Assembly: GCA_902478605.1 (NCBI GenBank)
Contig: CABSLQ010000020.1
Coordinates: forward strand, 1-46,419
Direction: 5' to 3'
Source: an uncultured Oscillospiraceae bacterium
Lineage (GTDB): Bacteria > Bacillota > Clostridia > Oscillospirales > Acutalibacteraceae
Length of the DNA stretch: 46,419 nt
This document shows, in pieces, positions 15,881 through 24,153 of this stretch. The position numbers and the translations under genes are program-made. Under the pieces are notes generated by a model. It had not been told where the DNA came from. It made no database searches and saw nothing but the letters and a program-made list of their open reading frames with translations. Every line of letters starts with the position of its first letter. Position 1 is the stretch's first letter.

Positions 15881-16192
15881 TTTCACTTGCTCCTTTCTCC
15901 TGTTTTCTTCTATTTCGTAAGACCTCCCTTGCGCCGCATTTTGACGATGGCATTTGCATAAAATTTGTTTTAATATCCAGAACCTCAAGAGCCTTGACGG
16001 CGGGATCCATGCCGTCGGCACGGGCAGACCCGAAAACAAGGCTTTGCATCCCGGCCCTTTTGGAGTATAATGTGCAGAAGTAGGAAAGCCAAGACGGAGA
16101 GAGAACGGATTGGCAGATGCCGCGGCCGCACGGCAAGTGCTTTTCCATACAGGGGCGGCGGCAGAAAAGGAAGAGCAGGCAGGGATACGGTA
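15881..16192. other. Divergent intergenic region, zinc-ribbon pair and MFS permease
   Basis: About 312 bases without a convincing gene. The plus strand has a promoter at 16043-16071 and then a 115-base leader. The minus-strand side is A/T-rich near 15950-15980 but shows no clear promoter. Confidence 0.5.
16043..16071 (+). promoter_or_regulatory. Promoter of the MFS permease gene
   Basis: TTTGCA at 16043-16048, a 17-base spacer, and consensus TATAAT at 16066-16071. Confidence 0.5.
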
Positions 16193-17368
16193 ATGATGAC
16201 GCTGTTATTGATCGTGATTTTCATGGCTTATATCGGTCTGGGCATTCCCGATTCCATTCTGGGGGCAGCCTGGCCTGCCATTTATCCGGATTTGGACCTT
16301 CCGGTTTCCAATGCGAGCTATATTTCCATGCTGACCTCCTGTGGCACCATTTTATCCAGCTTTATGAGCGGCCGGGTGCTGAAGCGGTTTGGTACGGCGG
16401 CGGTGGCCACCGTCAGCACCTTCATGACGGCGGCCGCGCTGCTGTGCTTTTCCTTTTCGAAGGGCATGCTCGGCTTTTGCCTGCTGGCGATTCCCTTGGG
16501 GCTGGGCGCCGGTTCGGTGGATACGGCGCTCAACAACTATGTGGCGCTGCATTACCGGGCGCGGCACATCAATTTCCTGCACTGCTTTTACGGCGTAGGG
16601 GTGTCGCTCAGTCCCTATTTGATGTCGCTTGCCCTGGCCGACAATGGCGATTGGCGCCGCGGCTACCGCGTGGTTTTTCTGATACAGGCAGGCATCGCCC
16701 TGCTGCTGCTGGTTTCCACCCCGTTATGGAAAAAGTTCGTATCCTCTCAGACGGCGCAGGAAACACAGAACCGGGTGCTCACCATCCGGGAATCGCTTCG
16801 GCGCCGGCATGCTCTGTCCTGCGTCGGTGTGCTGATGGGATCCTGTGCCATTGAGGCGATCTGCCTGGTTTGGGGGGCTACCTTTCTGGCCGGCACCAAA
16901 GGGATTGCCGCTGACCGGGCGGCAGCCATCCTGACCTTTTACTATGTCGGGCTGGCTCTCGGCCGGTTTGTTTCGGGCATCGTGGCGGGCAAGCTGGCCG
17001 GCAAAACCATCATCGTCACCGGGCAGTGCATCACGCTGGCCGCCATTGTGACGATTGCGCTGCCGCTCTCCTATGGGATAGCGGGCATGGGCCTGTTCTT
17101 TGTGGGCTTTGGCAACGGCCCGCTGTTTCCGAACATGACCCACCTGATCCCCCGGGTGTTCGGCCGCGACGTCTCCCAGTCCATGATCGGCGTGCAGATG
17201 GGTTTTTCCTATATCAGCATCCTGCTGGCGCCGCTCCTTTTCGGCCGGGTTGTGCATGCCTTCGGCGTGCATCTTTTCCCGTATTTCCTGCTGGTTATGT
17301 TCGCCGTCATGACGGGCGCGACGGCGGCGCTGTTCCGCCGCTTTTCAGCGGCGGCAGAGGAAGAATAG
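16193..17368 (+). CDS. MFS transporter, fucose-permease-like
   Basis: A 391-residue membrane protein with about 12 hydrophobic segments. The start GLGIPDSILGAAWPAIYPDL and the SGRVLKRFGT loop between helices 2 and 3 are typical of FucP/GlcP-like sugar permeases of the major facilitator superfamily. The substrate is unknown. The frame is open upstream to 16070, but that extension is Arg/Gly-rich and not membrane-like. ATG-ATG at 16193 begins the first helix with a weak AGGG site. It ends 12 bases before a convergent AraC gene. The next plus-strand gene is an ADP-ribosylglycohydrolase. Confidence 0.85.
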   Translation: MMTLLLIVIFMAYIGLGIPDSILGAAWPAIYPDLDLPVSNASYISMLTSCGTILSSFMSGRVLKRFGTAAVATVSTFMTAAALLCFSFSKGMLGFCLLAIPLGLGAGSVDTALNNYVALHYRARHINFLHCFYGVGVSLSPYLMSLALADNGDWRRGYRVVFLIQAGIALLLLVSTPLWKKFVSSQTAQETQNRVLTIRESLRRRHALSCVGVLMGSCAIEAICLVWGATFLAGTKGIAADRAAAILTFYYVGLALGRFVSGIVAGKLAGKTIIVTGQCITLAAIVTIALPLSYGIAGMGLFFVGFGNGPLFPNMTHLIPRVFGRDVSQSMIGVQMGFSYISILLAPLLFGRVVHAFGVHLFPYFLLVMFAVMTGATAALFRRFSAAAEEE

Positions 17369-17380
17369 GCCCGGAGCGGC

Positions 17381-18184
17381 TTATCCTTTTCGGTAGTCCC
17401 GCGGCGCCAACCCGTAAAAACGCTTGAACTGTCGGTTGAATGCGGAGAGATCCGCGTATCCAGTATCCGCGGCGATGGCGGCAATGGGCTTGTCGCTTTC
17501 CCGGAGGGCCTCGGCTGCCGCGAGCATGCGCATACGCGTCAGCCAGGCGAGCGGGGTGGTTCCCACGCTTTCCCGAAACAGAACCCGGAAATAGCTTTCG
17601 CTCACGTGGCACAGCGCGGCGAGTTGCGGTGCGGTCAGCGGCTGCGCATAATATCGGGCCATATACTGCAGCGCGGGGAGCACGGCGTTAAGCTCAGCGC
17701 TTTCCCGCAGGGCCTCGGCGGCGTTGGCCGCCCGGGCCAGCATGCGCAGCCCTGCCTGCAGCAATGCCGTGCAGATTGGACGGCTCCCGTCGTCCGGTCG
17801 GTCCGCTTCATGCCGCATGAGCTCCAGCAATGCGCGGCAGTCCTCGTCCCGCAGGACGCCATCCCGTCTCTCCTCTTCTTTTGAAAAGAAGGACTGGCGA
17901 TAGGATAGAAACCACCAGCGGCTGGGAGATGCCGCATCGCTTTGCGCAATGTGCGGGGTGCCCGAGGCGACGAAAGATACGTCCCCCTTCTGAAAGGGAT
18001 AGACGCGCTCGCCGATAAAAAAGACCCCGCTGCCCTCCAGACACAGGCCGATTTCGGCGTGGCTGTGCACATGCAGATCGCGCAGGGAAGCGTAAAGCTG
18101 GGTATGGTAGCCTGCCGAGAAAGGAAAATCCGCTGCCAGTGGTACGTCGGCCGGTATGGCGGCAGAGAAAAGTTGTTTTTGCAT
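17381..18184 (-). CDS. AraC-family transcriptional regulator
   Basis: A 267-residue regulator. The N-terminal cupin (about 35-95: LHVHSHAEIGLCLEGSGVFFIG, YPFQKGDVSFV) senses a small ligand. The C-terminal double helix-turn-helix (about 165-265) has LTAPQLAALCHVSESYFRVLFRE and IAAIAADTGYADLSAFNRQFKRF. AAAGGAG precedes the ATG by 9 bases. It is divergent from the ADP-ribosylglycohydrolase and convergent with the MFS gene, so it may control one or both. Confidence 0.9.
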   Translation of the reverse strand: MQKQLFSAAIPADVPLAADFPFSAGYHTQLYASLRDLHVHSHAEIGLCLEGSGVFFIGERVYPFQKGDVSFVASGTPHIAQSDAASPSRWWFLSYRQSFFSKEEERRDGVLRDEDCRALLELMRHEADRPDDGSRPICTALLQAGLRMLARAANAAEALRESAELNAVLPALQYMARYYAQPLTAPQLAALCHVSESYFRVLFRESVGTTPLAWLTRMRMLAAAEALRESDKPIAAIAADTGYADLSAFNRQFKRFYGLAPRDYRKG

Positions 18185-18228
18185 AGTTTTGGCTCCTTTT
18201 TCACTGGAACGGCCTGATCTTCTCTATT

Positions 18229-18257
18229 ATTATAAAGAAAGAGAGTTGATTTTGCAA
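18229..18257 (-). promoter_or_regulatory. Promoter of the second AraC gene
   Basis: On the minus strand, TTGCAA (18257-18252) and consensus TATAAT (18234-18229) with a 17-base spacer. The -35 box is close to the ribosome site of the divergent hydrolase. Confidence 0.6.
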
Positions 18258-18274
18258 GAAAGGAGCCGATAACG

Positions 18275-19612
18275 ATGCTGGAAAAACAACCCTGGATTGC
18301 GTTTGCCCCCGAATTGGAGGTGGAATGGCAGCAATGTCTGGACGAAGGGCTGGACGTCGCTGGGCTGAAGGCGCTTTGCCAGCAGGCGGCCGCAACCTCC
18401 GGGTTCCCGCTGCGCGCGGCCGAGGAGCTGGCGCGGCTGTTGCATAACAGGCCGCAGCGTGCGGATTACGCCTTTCGGGAGCCCGACGCGCTGTCCGCCA
18501 TTTTGGAAGAACGCCCGTCGGTGCGGCCCGTCCTGCCCGCCGTAAAAAAGGCGGAGCTGCCGGATCGCGTACTGGGCGCCTGGCGGGGGCGCATCGCGGG
18601 CTGCCTGCTGGGCAAGCCAGTGGAAGGCTTTCACCGCAATCGCATACTGTCCATTCTCAAGGAAACGGCCAACTATCCCATGACGCGCTATATTATGCGG
18701 GAGGAAATGCCCGACGCGCTTATCCAAAGGCTTTCTCTCGACCCGGGAAGCTGCTGGGCGGATACGCTGGGCGGCTTGGCGCCGGCAGACGACGATACGA
18801 ATTATACCGTGTTTGCCCTCCGCATGGTGGAGGAATATGGGGAGGGCTTTTGCCCGAACGACGTGCTGGAGGGCTGGCTGCGCTGGCTCCCCATGCTGTC
18901 CACCTGTACGGCCGAGCGGGTAGCCTACCGCAATGCGGCGACCGGCCTGACCGCCCCGGAAACAGCCCGGCACGACAATCCCTACCGCGAATGGATCGGC
19001 GCCCAGATCCGGGCGGATTTTTATGGGTATTTAAATCCGGGAGATCCGGAAAAAGCGGCCGCTATGGCATGGCGGGACGCCTGCATTTCACATGTGAAAA
19101 ACGGCATTTATGGCGCAATGTACGTTGCCGCCCTGATTGCCGCCGCCGCGGTATGCTCCGATATGGAAACGGTGATACAGGCCGGGATGGGGCAGATCCC
19201 CACCGCCTGCCGCCTGCGCTGTGCGCTCGATCAGGTGTGCAGCTGGCACCGCGAGGGGCTGGAGGCGCAGATGCTTTTCGATAAAATTCATACGCTGTAT
19301 GACGAGCGCAACATTCACCATTGGTGCCATACCATTTCCAACGCCATGATTGTGACGGCCGCCCTGCTGTGCGGCTGCGGAGATTTTGAAAAATCCATCT
19401 GCCTCGCGGTACAGACCGGCTTCGATACCGACTGCAACGGAGCGACGGTCGGTTCAATTCTCGGCATGTTCCGGGGGACGCAGGGAATCGCGGCCCGGTG
19501 GACAGAACCCTTTTCCCAGGGGCTGATCACGGCCATCGACGGTTATCCGCGCGTTACGCCGGAGCAGCTTGCCGCCCGCACGCTGTCGCTTCTCGGCGAA
19601 GCCAATGACTGA
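18275..19612 (+). CDS. ADP-ribosylglycohydrolase family protein
   Basis: A 445-residue protein. The ARH fold begins near residue 100 with GAWRGRIAGCLLGKPVEG. Metal-binding motifs follow: PADDDTNY near 170 and GFDTDCNGATVGSILG near 385, matching the two Asp clusters that hold two Mg ions in this family. An N-terminal extension of about 90 residues is not typical of the smallest family members. Members remove ADP-ribose from proteins or act on related N-glycosidic substrates. Beside an AraC regulator and a sugar permease, a metabolic N-glycosidase role is plausible. AAAGGAG precedes the ATG. Confidence 0.85.
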   Translation: MLEKQPWIAFAPELEVEWQQCLDEGLDVAGLKALCQQAAATSGFPLRAAEELARLLHNRPQRADYAFREPDALSAILEERPSVRPVLPAVKKAELPDRVLGAWRGRIAGCLLGKPVEGFHRNRILSILKETANYPMTRYIMREEMPDALIQRLSLDPGSCWADTLGGLAPADDDTNYTVFALRMVEEYGEGFCPNDVLEGWLRWLPMLSTCTAERVAYRNAATGLTAPETARHDNPYREWIGAQIRADFYGYLNPGDPEKAAAMAWRDACISHVKNGIYGAMYVAALIAAAAVCSDMETVIQAGMGQIPTACRLRCALDQVCSWHREGLEAQMLFDKIHTLYDERNIHHWCHTISNAMIVTAALLCGCGDFEKSICLAVQTGFDTDCNGATVGSILGMFRGTQGIAARWTEPFSQGLITAIDGYPRVTPEQLAARTLSLLGEAND

Positions 19613-19658
19613 AAAGGACCCGCTGCAGAACGCTCCCTTCTGCAGCGGGTCCTTTTTT
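19613..19658. terminator. Strong bidirectional terminator
   Basis: A perfect 18-bp stem, AAAGGACCCGCTGCAGAA with TTCTGCAGCGGGTCCTTT, has a 7-base loop and a T-run on the plus strand. The A-rich left arm also serves the araD operon that converges from the right. Confidence 0.9.
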
Positions 19659-19678
19659 ATGCGAATCGGCTTCCCGTG

Positions 19679-20365
19679 TTATTGCCCGTAATAGGCGCCC
19701 GGCCCATGCTTGCGCAGGAAATGCTTGTTGAGCAGCTCGGGCTGCATCGGCTGGGTGTTGCCCAGCTGTTCGGTGAAAACGGCCATCATGGCCAGCTCCT
19801 CCAGCACCTTGGCGTTGTGCACCGCGTCGGCGGCGTCCTTACCCCAGGTGAAGGGACCATGGCTGTGCACCAGGACGGCGGGCATCTGGGTCGGATCCTT
19901 GCCCGCAAAGGTGTCCACGATGATGCGGCCGGTGTTGCGTTCGTACTCGTCTGCGATGGCCTGGGGCGTCATGCGCGCCGTGCAGGGTATGGGACCGTAG
20001 AAGTAGTCGCCGTGGGTGGTGCCGTAGGCGGGGATATCCCGCCCGGCCTGCGCCCAGGCGGTCGCCCAGCGGGAATGGGTGTGCACCACGCCGCCAATTG
20101 CCGCAAAATGCCGGTACAGCTCCAGATGGGTGGGCAGGTCGGAGGAGGGCTTATACCGCCCCTCCACCCGTTCGCCGGTATGCAGGTCCACCACCACCAT
20201 ATCCTCCGCCGTCATCGTGTCATATTCCACGCCGGAGGGCTTGATGACCACCAGTCCCTTTTCCCGGTCGATGCCCGAGGCATTCCCCCAGGTAAAAGTG
20301 ACCAGCCCGTAAGCGGGCAGCTTCCTATTGGCTTCAAATACCGCCTGTTTCAATTGTTCGAGCAT
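19679..20365 (-). CDS. araD: L-ribulose-5-phosphate 4-epimerase
   Basis: A 228-residue zinc enzyme converting L-ribulose-5-phosphate to D-xylulose-5-phosphate for the pentose phosphate pathway. It has the class II aldolase fold with TWGNASG near 26, Asp76 in SSDLPTH, zinc ligands His95 and His97 in VVHTHSRWAT, and the third His in VLVHSHGPFTWG near 167-169. SgbE and UlaF are close equivalents. It is the last gene of a four-gene minus-strand operon, and its start overlaps the kinase gene by 16 bases. Confidence 0.94.
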   Translation of the reverse strand: MLEQLKQAVFEANRKLPAYGLVTFTWGNASGIDREKGLVVIKPSGVEYDTMTAEDMVVVDLHTGERVEGRYKPSSDLPTHLELYRHFAAIGGVVHTHSRWATAWAQAGRDIPAYGTTHGDYFYGPIPCTARMTPQAIADEYERNTGRIIVDTFAGKDPTQMPAVLVHSHGPFTWGKDAADAVHNAKVLEELAMMAVFTEQLGNTQPMQPELLNKHFLRKHGPGAYYGQ

Positions 20366-21861
20366 GGGGTTCCTCCTAATGCTTTCAGCAGATGTTTATA
20401 CGCAGCAAATTTTTTCATATATGTTTTGTGCTTGTCCATACGGGGATAGACCGTGCGCTGCACGCCCACCATGGCGTCCGCCGCCGCGCGGTAATCGGCG
20501 TACAGGCCGGCCGCTACAGCCGCCGCCATCGCCGCCCCCTTGGCACCCAGCTCCTTGTCCCCAACTACCTCGATGGGCAGGCCGAGCGCGTCGGCAAACA
20601 TCTGGGTCCACACCGCCGAGTTGGCTGCCCCGCCTGCCAAACGGACGGTCGCCGGCGGCTCGCGGAAGGCCAGCAGTTTTTCAATGTGATACAGGTGGGA
20701 AAATACCACGCCTTCAAAAACGGCACGCAGCATGTGCGCCTGTGTGCAGGCGTTAGTCATACCCACGAAGGCGGCGCGGTCACAGCCATCCACGTTGGTG
20801 CCGTACAGGAAGGGGAGAAAGAGCACGTCCGAATCCTCCGGAGGGAGATCGTCCACCAGGCGGTCCACCTCGTCGTAAAACCGCCGGCTTTCCCGTTTGG
20901 CTTCCTCTTTTTCCCACTTCATGAAAGTGGCAAGATACCAGTCGAGGTTGCCCGCCGAGGTGGCGCTGCTTTCTTCGATGAGATATGTATCGGGCAGGCA
21001 GAAAAGGGAATTGCGCGTCGAGGTGTCGGCTCGCACCGGCGCGGGCGCAGGGTATTCGTTGATGCTCCAGGTGCCCGCGATGGTGCACAGACGGTCGGGC
21101 GTGGTTACGTCCATGGCCACGGCGCAAGCATCGATGTCGAACATGCCGCCGCAGACCGGCGTGCCCGCTTTCAGCCCGGTGAGTGCCGCGGCGGCTTCCG
21201 TAACAGTGCCGCACGGCTCATCCGAACGGCAAAGCGGTGCCAGACAATCGAATAGCTCTTCCAGACCGAACAGCCGCAGCAGCTCCCGATCATATTCCCG
21301 GGTGAGCAGATTCATCAGGCAGGTGCCCGAGCAGTCGGTCCGCTCGGCCAGCGCCCGGCCGGTCAGCCGGAAGCGGATATAGTCCTTGCAGGAGAAGATC
21401 CACCGAATATTGGCGAACCGTGCGGGCTCCTGTTCTTTCATCCAGGCGAGCAGCGCCACAGGCTGGCACGCGGAGACCGGCTGCAGCGTCCGCTCCCGGG
21501 CCGCTTTGACGGTGCCGTCCGCTTCCCACCGGGCCACCACGGCCGCGGCGCGGGAATCGGTGGAGGCGATGCCGCGGCCGACCGGGCGGTCGTCTTTCCC
21601 CCACAGATACAGACCCTTGCCGTGCCCGGCACAGCCCACCGCTGCGATGGCGTCTGCGTCCACACCCGTTTTGCGGATCGCCTCACGGATGCAGCGGGCG
21701 TTGGCCTCCCACAGCGCCTGCATGTCGCGTTCCTGATACCCCGGCTGCGGGATGAGGAGCGGCGTGTCTTCGGCGGCCACGGCCACCTCCCGCCCGCTCT
21801 GGTCGAACACGGCCGCCTTGATGCGGGTGCCGCCATTGTCAATTCCCAGCAAATAGCGCAT
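20350..21861 (-). CDS. lyxK: FGGY-family sugar kinase, L-xylulokinase type
   Basis: A 503-residue ATP-dependent sugar kinase. N-domain: LLGIDNGGTRIKAAVFD, then QPGYQERDM and AGHGKGLYLWGKDDRPVG. The catalytic Asp region is GTPVCGGMFDIDACAVAM. C-domain: SGNLDWYLATF-like segments, FLPFLYGTNVDG and RLAGGAANSAVWTQMFADALG. The order and wording follow E. coli LyxK (ERDM, GKGLFLLDKNDKPLG, FLPFLYGSN) more closely than AraB or XylB, so the substrate is probably L-xylulose. The next genes, a 3-epimerase and 4-epimerase, fit that route. AAAGGAGG precedes the ATG. It begins 3 bases after the epimerase stop codon. Confidence 0.88.
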   Translation of the reverse strand: MRYLLGIDNGGTRIKAAVFDQSGREVAVAAEDTPLLIPQPGYQERDMQALWEANARCIREAIRKTGVDADAIAAVGCAGHGKGLYLWGKDDRPVGRGIASTDSRAAAVVARWEADGTVKAARERTLQPVSACQPVALLAWMKEQEPARFANIRWIFSCKDYIRFRLTGRALAERTDCSGTCLMNLLTREYDRELLRLFGLEELFDCLAPLCRSDEPCGTVTEAAAALTGLKAGTPVCGGMFDIDACAVAMDVTTPDRLCTIAGTWSINEYPAPAPVRADTSTRNSLFCLPDTYLIEESSATSAGNLDWYLATFMKWEKEEAKRESRRFYDEVDRLVDDLPPEDSDVLFLPFLYGTNVDGCDRAAFVGMTNACTQAHMLRAVFEGVVFSHLYHIEKLLAFREPPATVRLAGGAANSAVWTQMFADALGLPIEVVGDKELGAKGAAMAAAVAAGLYADYRAAADAMVGVQRTVYPRMDKHKTYMKKFAAYKHLLKALGGTPCSNN

Positions 21862-21864
21862 GGA

Positions 21865-22689
21865 TCAGTCCTCCTTTAAAAAGGGCCGCAGAAAGTCGTG
21901 CGCTTTACGCAGCTCTGTCCTCCAGTCGTCGCCCGCATGATACCAGAATTCGGCGGTATACAGCCGCACGCCCTGCCGCTTGAGCTCGGCCGTCACCCGG
22001 CCGAAATCTACATGACCTTCCCCAAAATGCAGGTCTCGGAACACACCGGGGCGGGTTTCCTTGAGGTGAGCGGCGAAGATGTGCCCTTCCCCGGCGCGCA
22101 GGTCAGCCGCCGCATCGGATACGGCATTGGTGACGTTGCCCACGTCAGGGTAAACCTGGAGATAAGGGGAGCGCACCGCCTTCACATAGGCCATCGCCTT
22201 TTCGGTGGTGTTCATAAAAGGGGTTTCCATCGTCTCAAAGCCGAGCAGCACCCCCCAGGAGGCCGCCGTATCCACCGCCCGGCGCAGATTGTCGGCAAAG
22301 CGTGCCGCCGTACAGGGGGTGGACGGCTCATAATACACGTCGTAGCCCGCTAGCTGAATAAACCGCACCCCGAGATCGCAGGACAGACGCACCGCCTTTT
22401 CCAGAATCTCCAGTCCGCGGCGCACAACGGCATCGTCCTCGCTGCCCAGCGGATATTTACGGTGAGCGCTCAGACAAATGGACTGGATGGGAATACCTGT
22501 TTCGCGGGACAGGATAAACAGCGCCTGCCGCTGCTCCCGGCTCCAATCGAGGCGGGCAAGCCGCCTGTCGCTTTCGTCAATGCTCAGTTCGAGTGCGTCA
22601 AAGCCCGCTTCGCCCGCCGCTTCAAGCCGCTCGCGCCACGACAGGGAGTCGGGCATGGCTTTTTCGTATACGGTTAAACGATTGCCCAT
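21865..22689 (-). CDS. ulaE: L-xylulose-5-phosphate 3-epimerase (UlaE/SgbU type)
   Basis: A 274-residue TIM-barrel isomerase converting L-xylulose-5-phosphate to L-ribulose-5-phosphate. Recognition rests on LTVYEKAMPDSLSWRERL, FDALELSIDESDRRLARLDWS, SICLSAHRKYPLGS, IQLAGYDVYYEPST, YPDVGNVT and AAHLKETRPGVFRDLHFGEG, which follow E. coli UlaE/SgbU closely and contain the metal-binding Glu, Asp and His residues. I chose the ATG at 22689, because AAGGGG lies about 9 bases upstream. A GTG three codons earlier overlaps that site. Confidence 0.9.
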   Translation of the reverse strand: MGNRLTVYEKAMPDSLSWRERLEAAGEAGFDALELSIDESDRRLARLDWSREQRQALFILSRETGIPIQSICLSAHRKYPLGSEDDAVVRRGLEILEKAVRLSCDLGVRFIQLAGYDVYYEPSTPCTAARFADNLRRAVDTAASWGVLLGFETMETPFMNTTEKAMAYVKAVRSPYLQVYPDVGNVTNAVSDAAADLRAGEGHIFAAHLKETRPGVFRDLHFGEGHVDFGRVTAELKRQGVRLYTAEFWYHAGDDWRTELRKAHDFLRPFLKED

Positions 22690-22701
22690 GGACGGCACCC
22701 C

Positions 22702-23898
22702 TTACGCCTTGTCCGGCACGCCCGGATAGTAGGGGAAGTGCTTGAGCATGACAAGCGGCTCACAAGGGCTGTCATTGCGTACGCGCACGCCCTTGCTTGC
22801 CGCGTCGTAGGACACAAAGAACTCGTCGCGGCTCATCTGCCCGAAGCGCAGCATGCAGGCGGCCTCTGCCGGCTGCCCGTTGAGGGAGCCGTGGCCCTGC
22901 ACCAGAATGCAGCCGTACGGTGTGTCGTCCCGGATGACCGCCTCGCAGCCCGGGTTGACGGTCAGCTCCTTGGCGGCGATATACGGATTGCCGTAGGCGA
23001 CCCAGTTTTCGGTGTGGTTTTCGTCCTGGGTGCACAGCACGGGCGGGCGGAAATAGTGCTCGCGATAAGCGGGGTCCACGTTCTTTTCCCAATCCATGAG
23101 GCTTAGGACATAGTCGAGATCCTGCTGTTTGTCTTCGGGGCAGTTTTCCACCAGCATGTCATAGGGGTAGATTTCGTTTTCCACCACATTTTCATATACC
23201 GAGTTGACGTCGCTGTTCCACTGCGGCTCATAGGTAAGGTAGGAGCCGGGGGCGTGCACCACACCGGGAGCGGTGTACCAGCCGGTGCCCAGCTGAATGC
23301 GGTAAGCGCGGGACAGCTCGGTGATGCGGGTATCCTCTGCTGTGAAGCCGGCGAGACGCTCTTTCACCTCTTCCCGGCTGACGTCGGGGGCAAAGCCGAA
23401 GTAGGTATACGGGGAGGTGCCGGCATAGTTGTTGAGCTGGGGCGGATAGTAATAGGCCTCCGGCTTGCCGATGCGGCCCACGCGCGCCGCGGCTTCAAAA
23501 TCCAGGTGCAGATGATGGAAAAGCGGTCCCTCGTAATCGAAAAACTTCGAATACATCGGCCAGGTGCCGTACGTCTCCATCATACGGTCGCCCAGCAGAT
23601 CGGCGCCGAGCATTTCCACAAATTCCTTGAGGGATACCTTGTCCTCCAGCCGGCCGTTCACATTGACGTAGCTGAGTCCCTCGTCGGGCGCGGCCAGTTC
23701 GCCATTCATGCAGCAGATGATGGAGGAAAACCAGCGTTCCTTGATGGAGCCGCGCTGAGTGCCCAGGGCAAAATAATCGTCCGGGTGCAGCCGCAGCCGC
23801 CGTCCGGCGCTGCCGAACCGCCGGGGAACAAATACAGGGATAAGGTTGAGAATTCCCTGGTTGTGTTCGAGTACGCGCAGAAGGTCCGCTTTGTTCAT
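22702..23898 (-). CDS. Phosphomannose-isomerase-like cupin protein, probable sugar isomerase
   Basis: A 398-residue protein. Motifs typical of class I mannose-6-phosphate isomerase appear in order but diverged: PLFHHLHLDF (metal His), GKPEAYYYPPQLN (corresponding to GK-E-WY), YFGFAPDVSREEVKERL, then GTGWYTAPGVVHAPGSYLTYEPQWNSDV (corresponding to PAG-HA-G-LIYEIQQSSD), and a C-terminal cupin. It is the first gene of an operon whose products phosphorylate L-xylulose and epimerise it. I therefore infer an aldose-ketose isomerase, perhaps L-lyxose or L-xylose to L-xylulose. The start at 23898 follows AAAGG by 14 bases, which is long. No better start is seen. Confidence 0.7.
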   Translation of the reverse strand: MNKADLLRVLEHNQGILNLIPVFVPRRFGSAGRRLRLHPDDYFALGTQRGSIKERWFSSIICCMNGELAAPDEGLSYVNVNGRLEDKVSLKEFVEMLGADLLGDRMMETYGTWPMYSKFFDYEGPLFHHLHLDFEAAARVGRIGKPEAYYYPPQLNNYAGTSPYTYFGFAPDVSREEVKERLAGFTAEDTRITELSRAYRIQLGTGWYTAPGVVHAPGSYLTYEPQWNSDVNSVYENVVENEIYPYDMLVENCPEDKQQDLDYVLSLMDWEKNVDPAYREHYFRPPVLCTQDENHTENWVAYGNPYIAAKELTVNPGCEAVIRDDTPYGCILVQGHGSLNGQPAEAACMLRFGQMSRDEFFVSYDAASKGVRVRNDSPCEPLVMLKHFPYYPGVPDKA

Positions 23899-23965
23899 GG
23901 GTCTGTACCATCCTTTCGAAAGCAAAATGCAAGTGCTGAGAAACAAAAGCGAAAAGCTACATTTT

Positions 23966-23994
23966 ATAGTAATCCTCTGCCGAAGCACTGTCAA
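23966..23994 (-). promoter_or_regulatory. Promoter of the L-xylulose operon
   Basis: On the minus strand, TTGACA (23994-23989) and TACTAT (23971-23966) with a 17-base spacer, and a leader of about 60 bases. An alternative TATAAA lies three bases further on. Confidence 0.6.
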
Positions 23995-24088
23995 GAACTA
24001 TCCGCAAATTGTATCCGGCCATCCCGGCAGCGGCTTCCTCCCTGCGAGGCGCCGACGGTCCTTTCCTGATCCCCGTTTTTTGAAAGGA

Positions 24089-24118
24089 TTGTACAAAGTC
24101 CTTCGCATATGGTATAGT
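24089..24118 (+). promoter_or_regulatory. Promoter of the yfhO-like gene
   Basis: TTGTAC at 24089-24094 and TATAGT at 24113-24118 with an 18-base spacer, 35 bases before the ATG. Confidence 0.5.
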
Positions 24119-24153
24119 ATAAAATAAATCCGAAATTAACGGAGCGGAACCGC

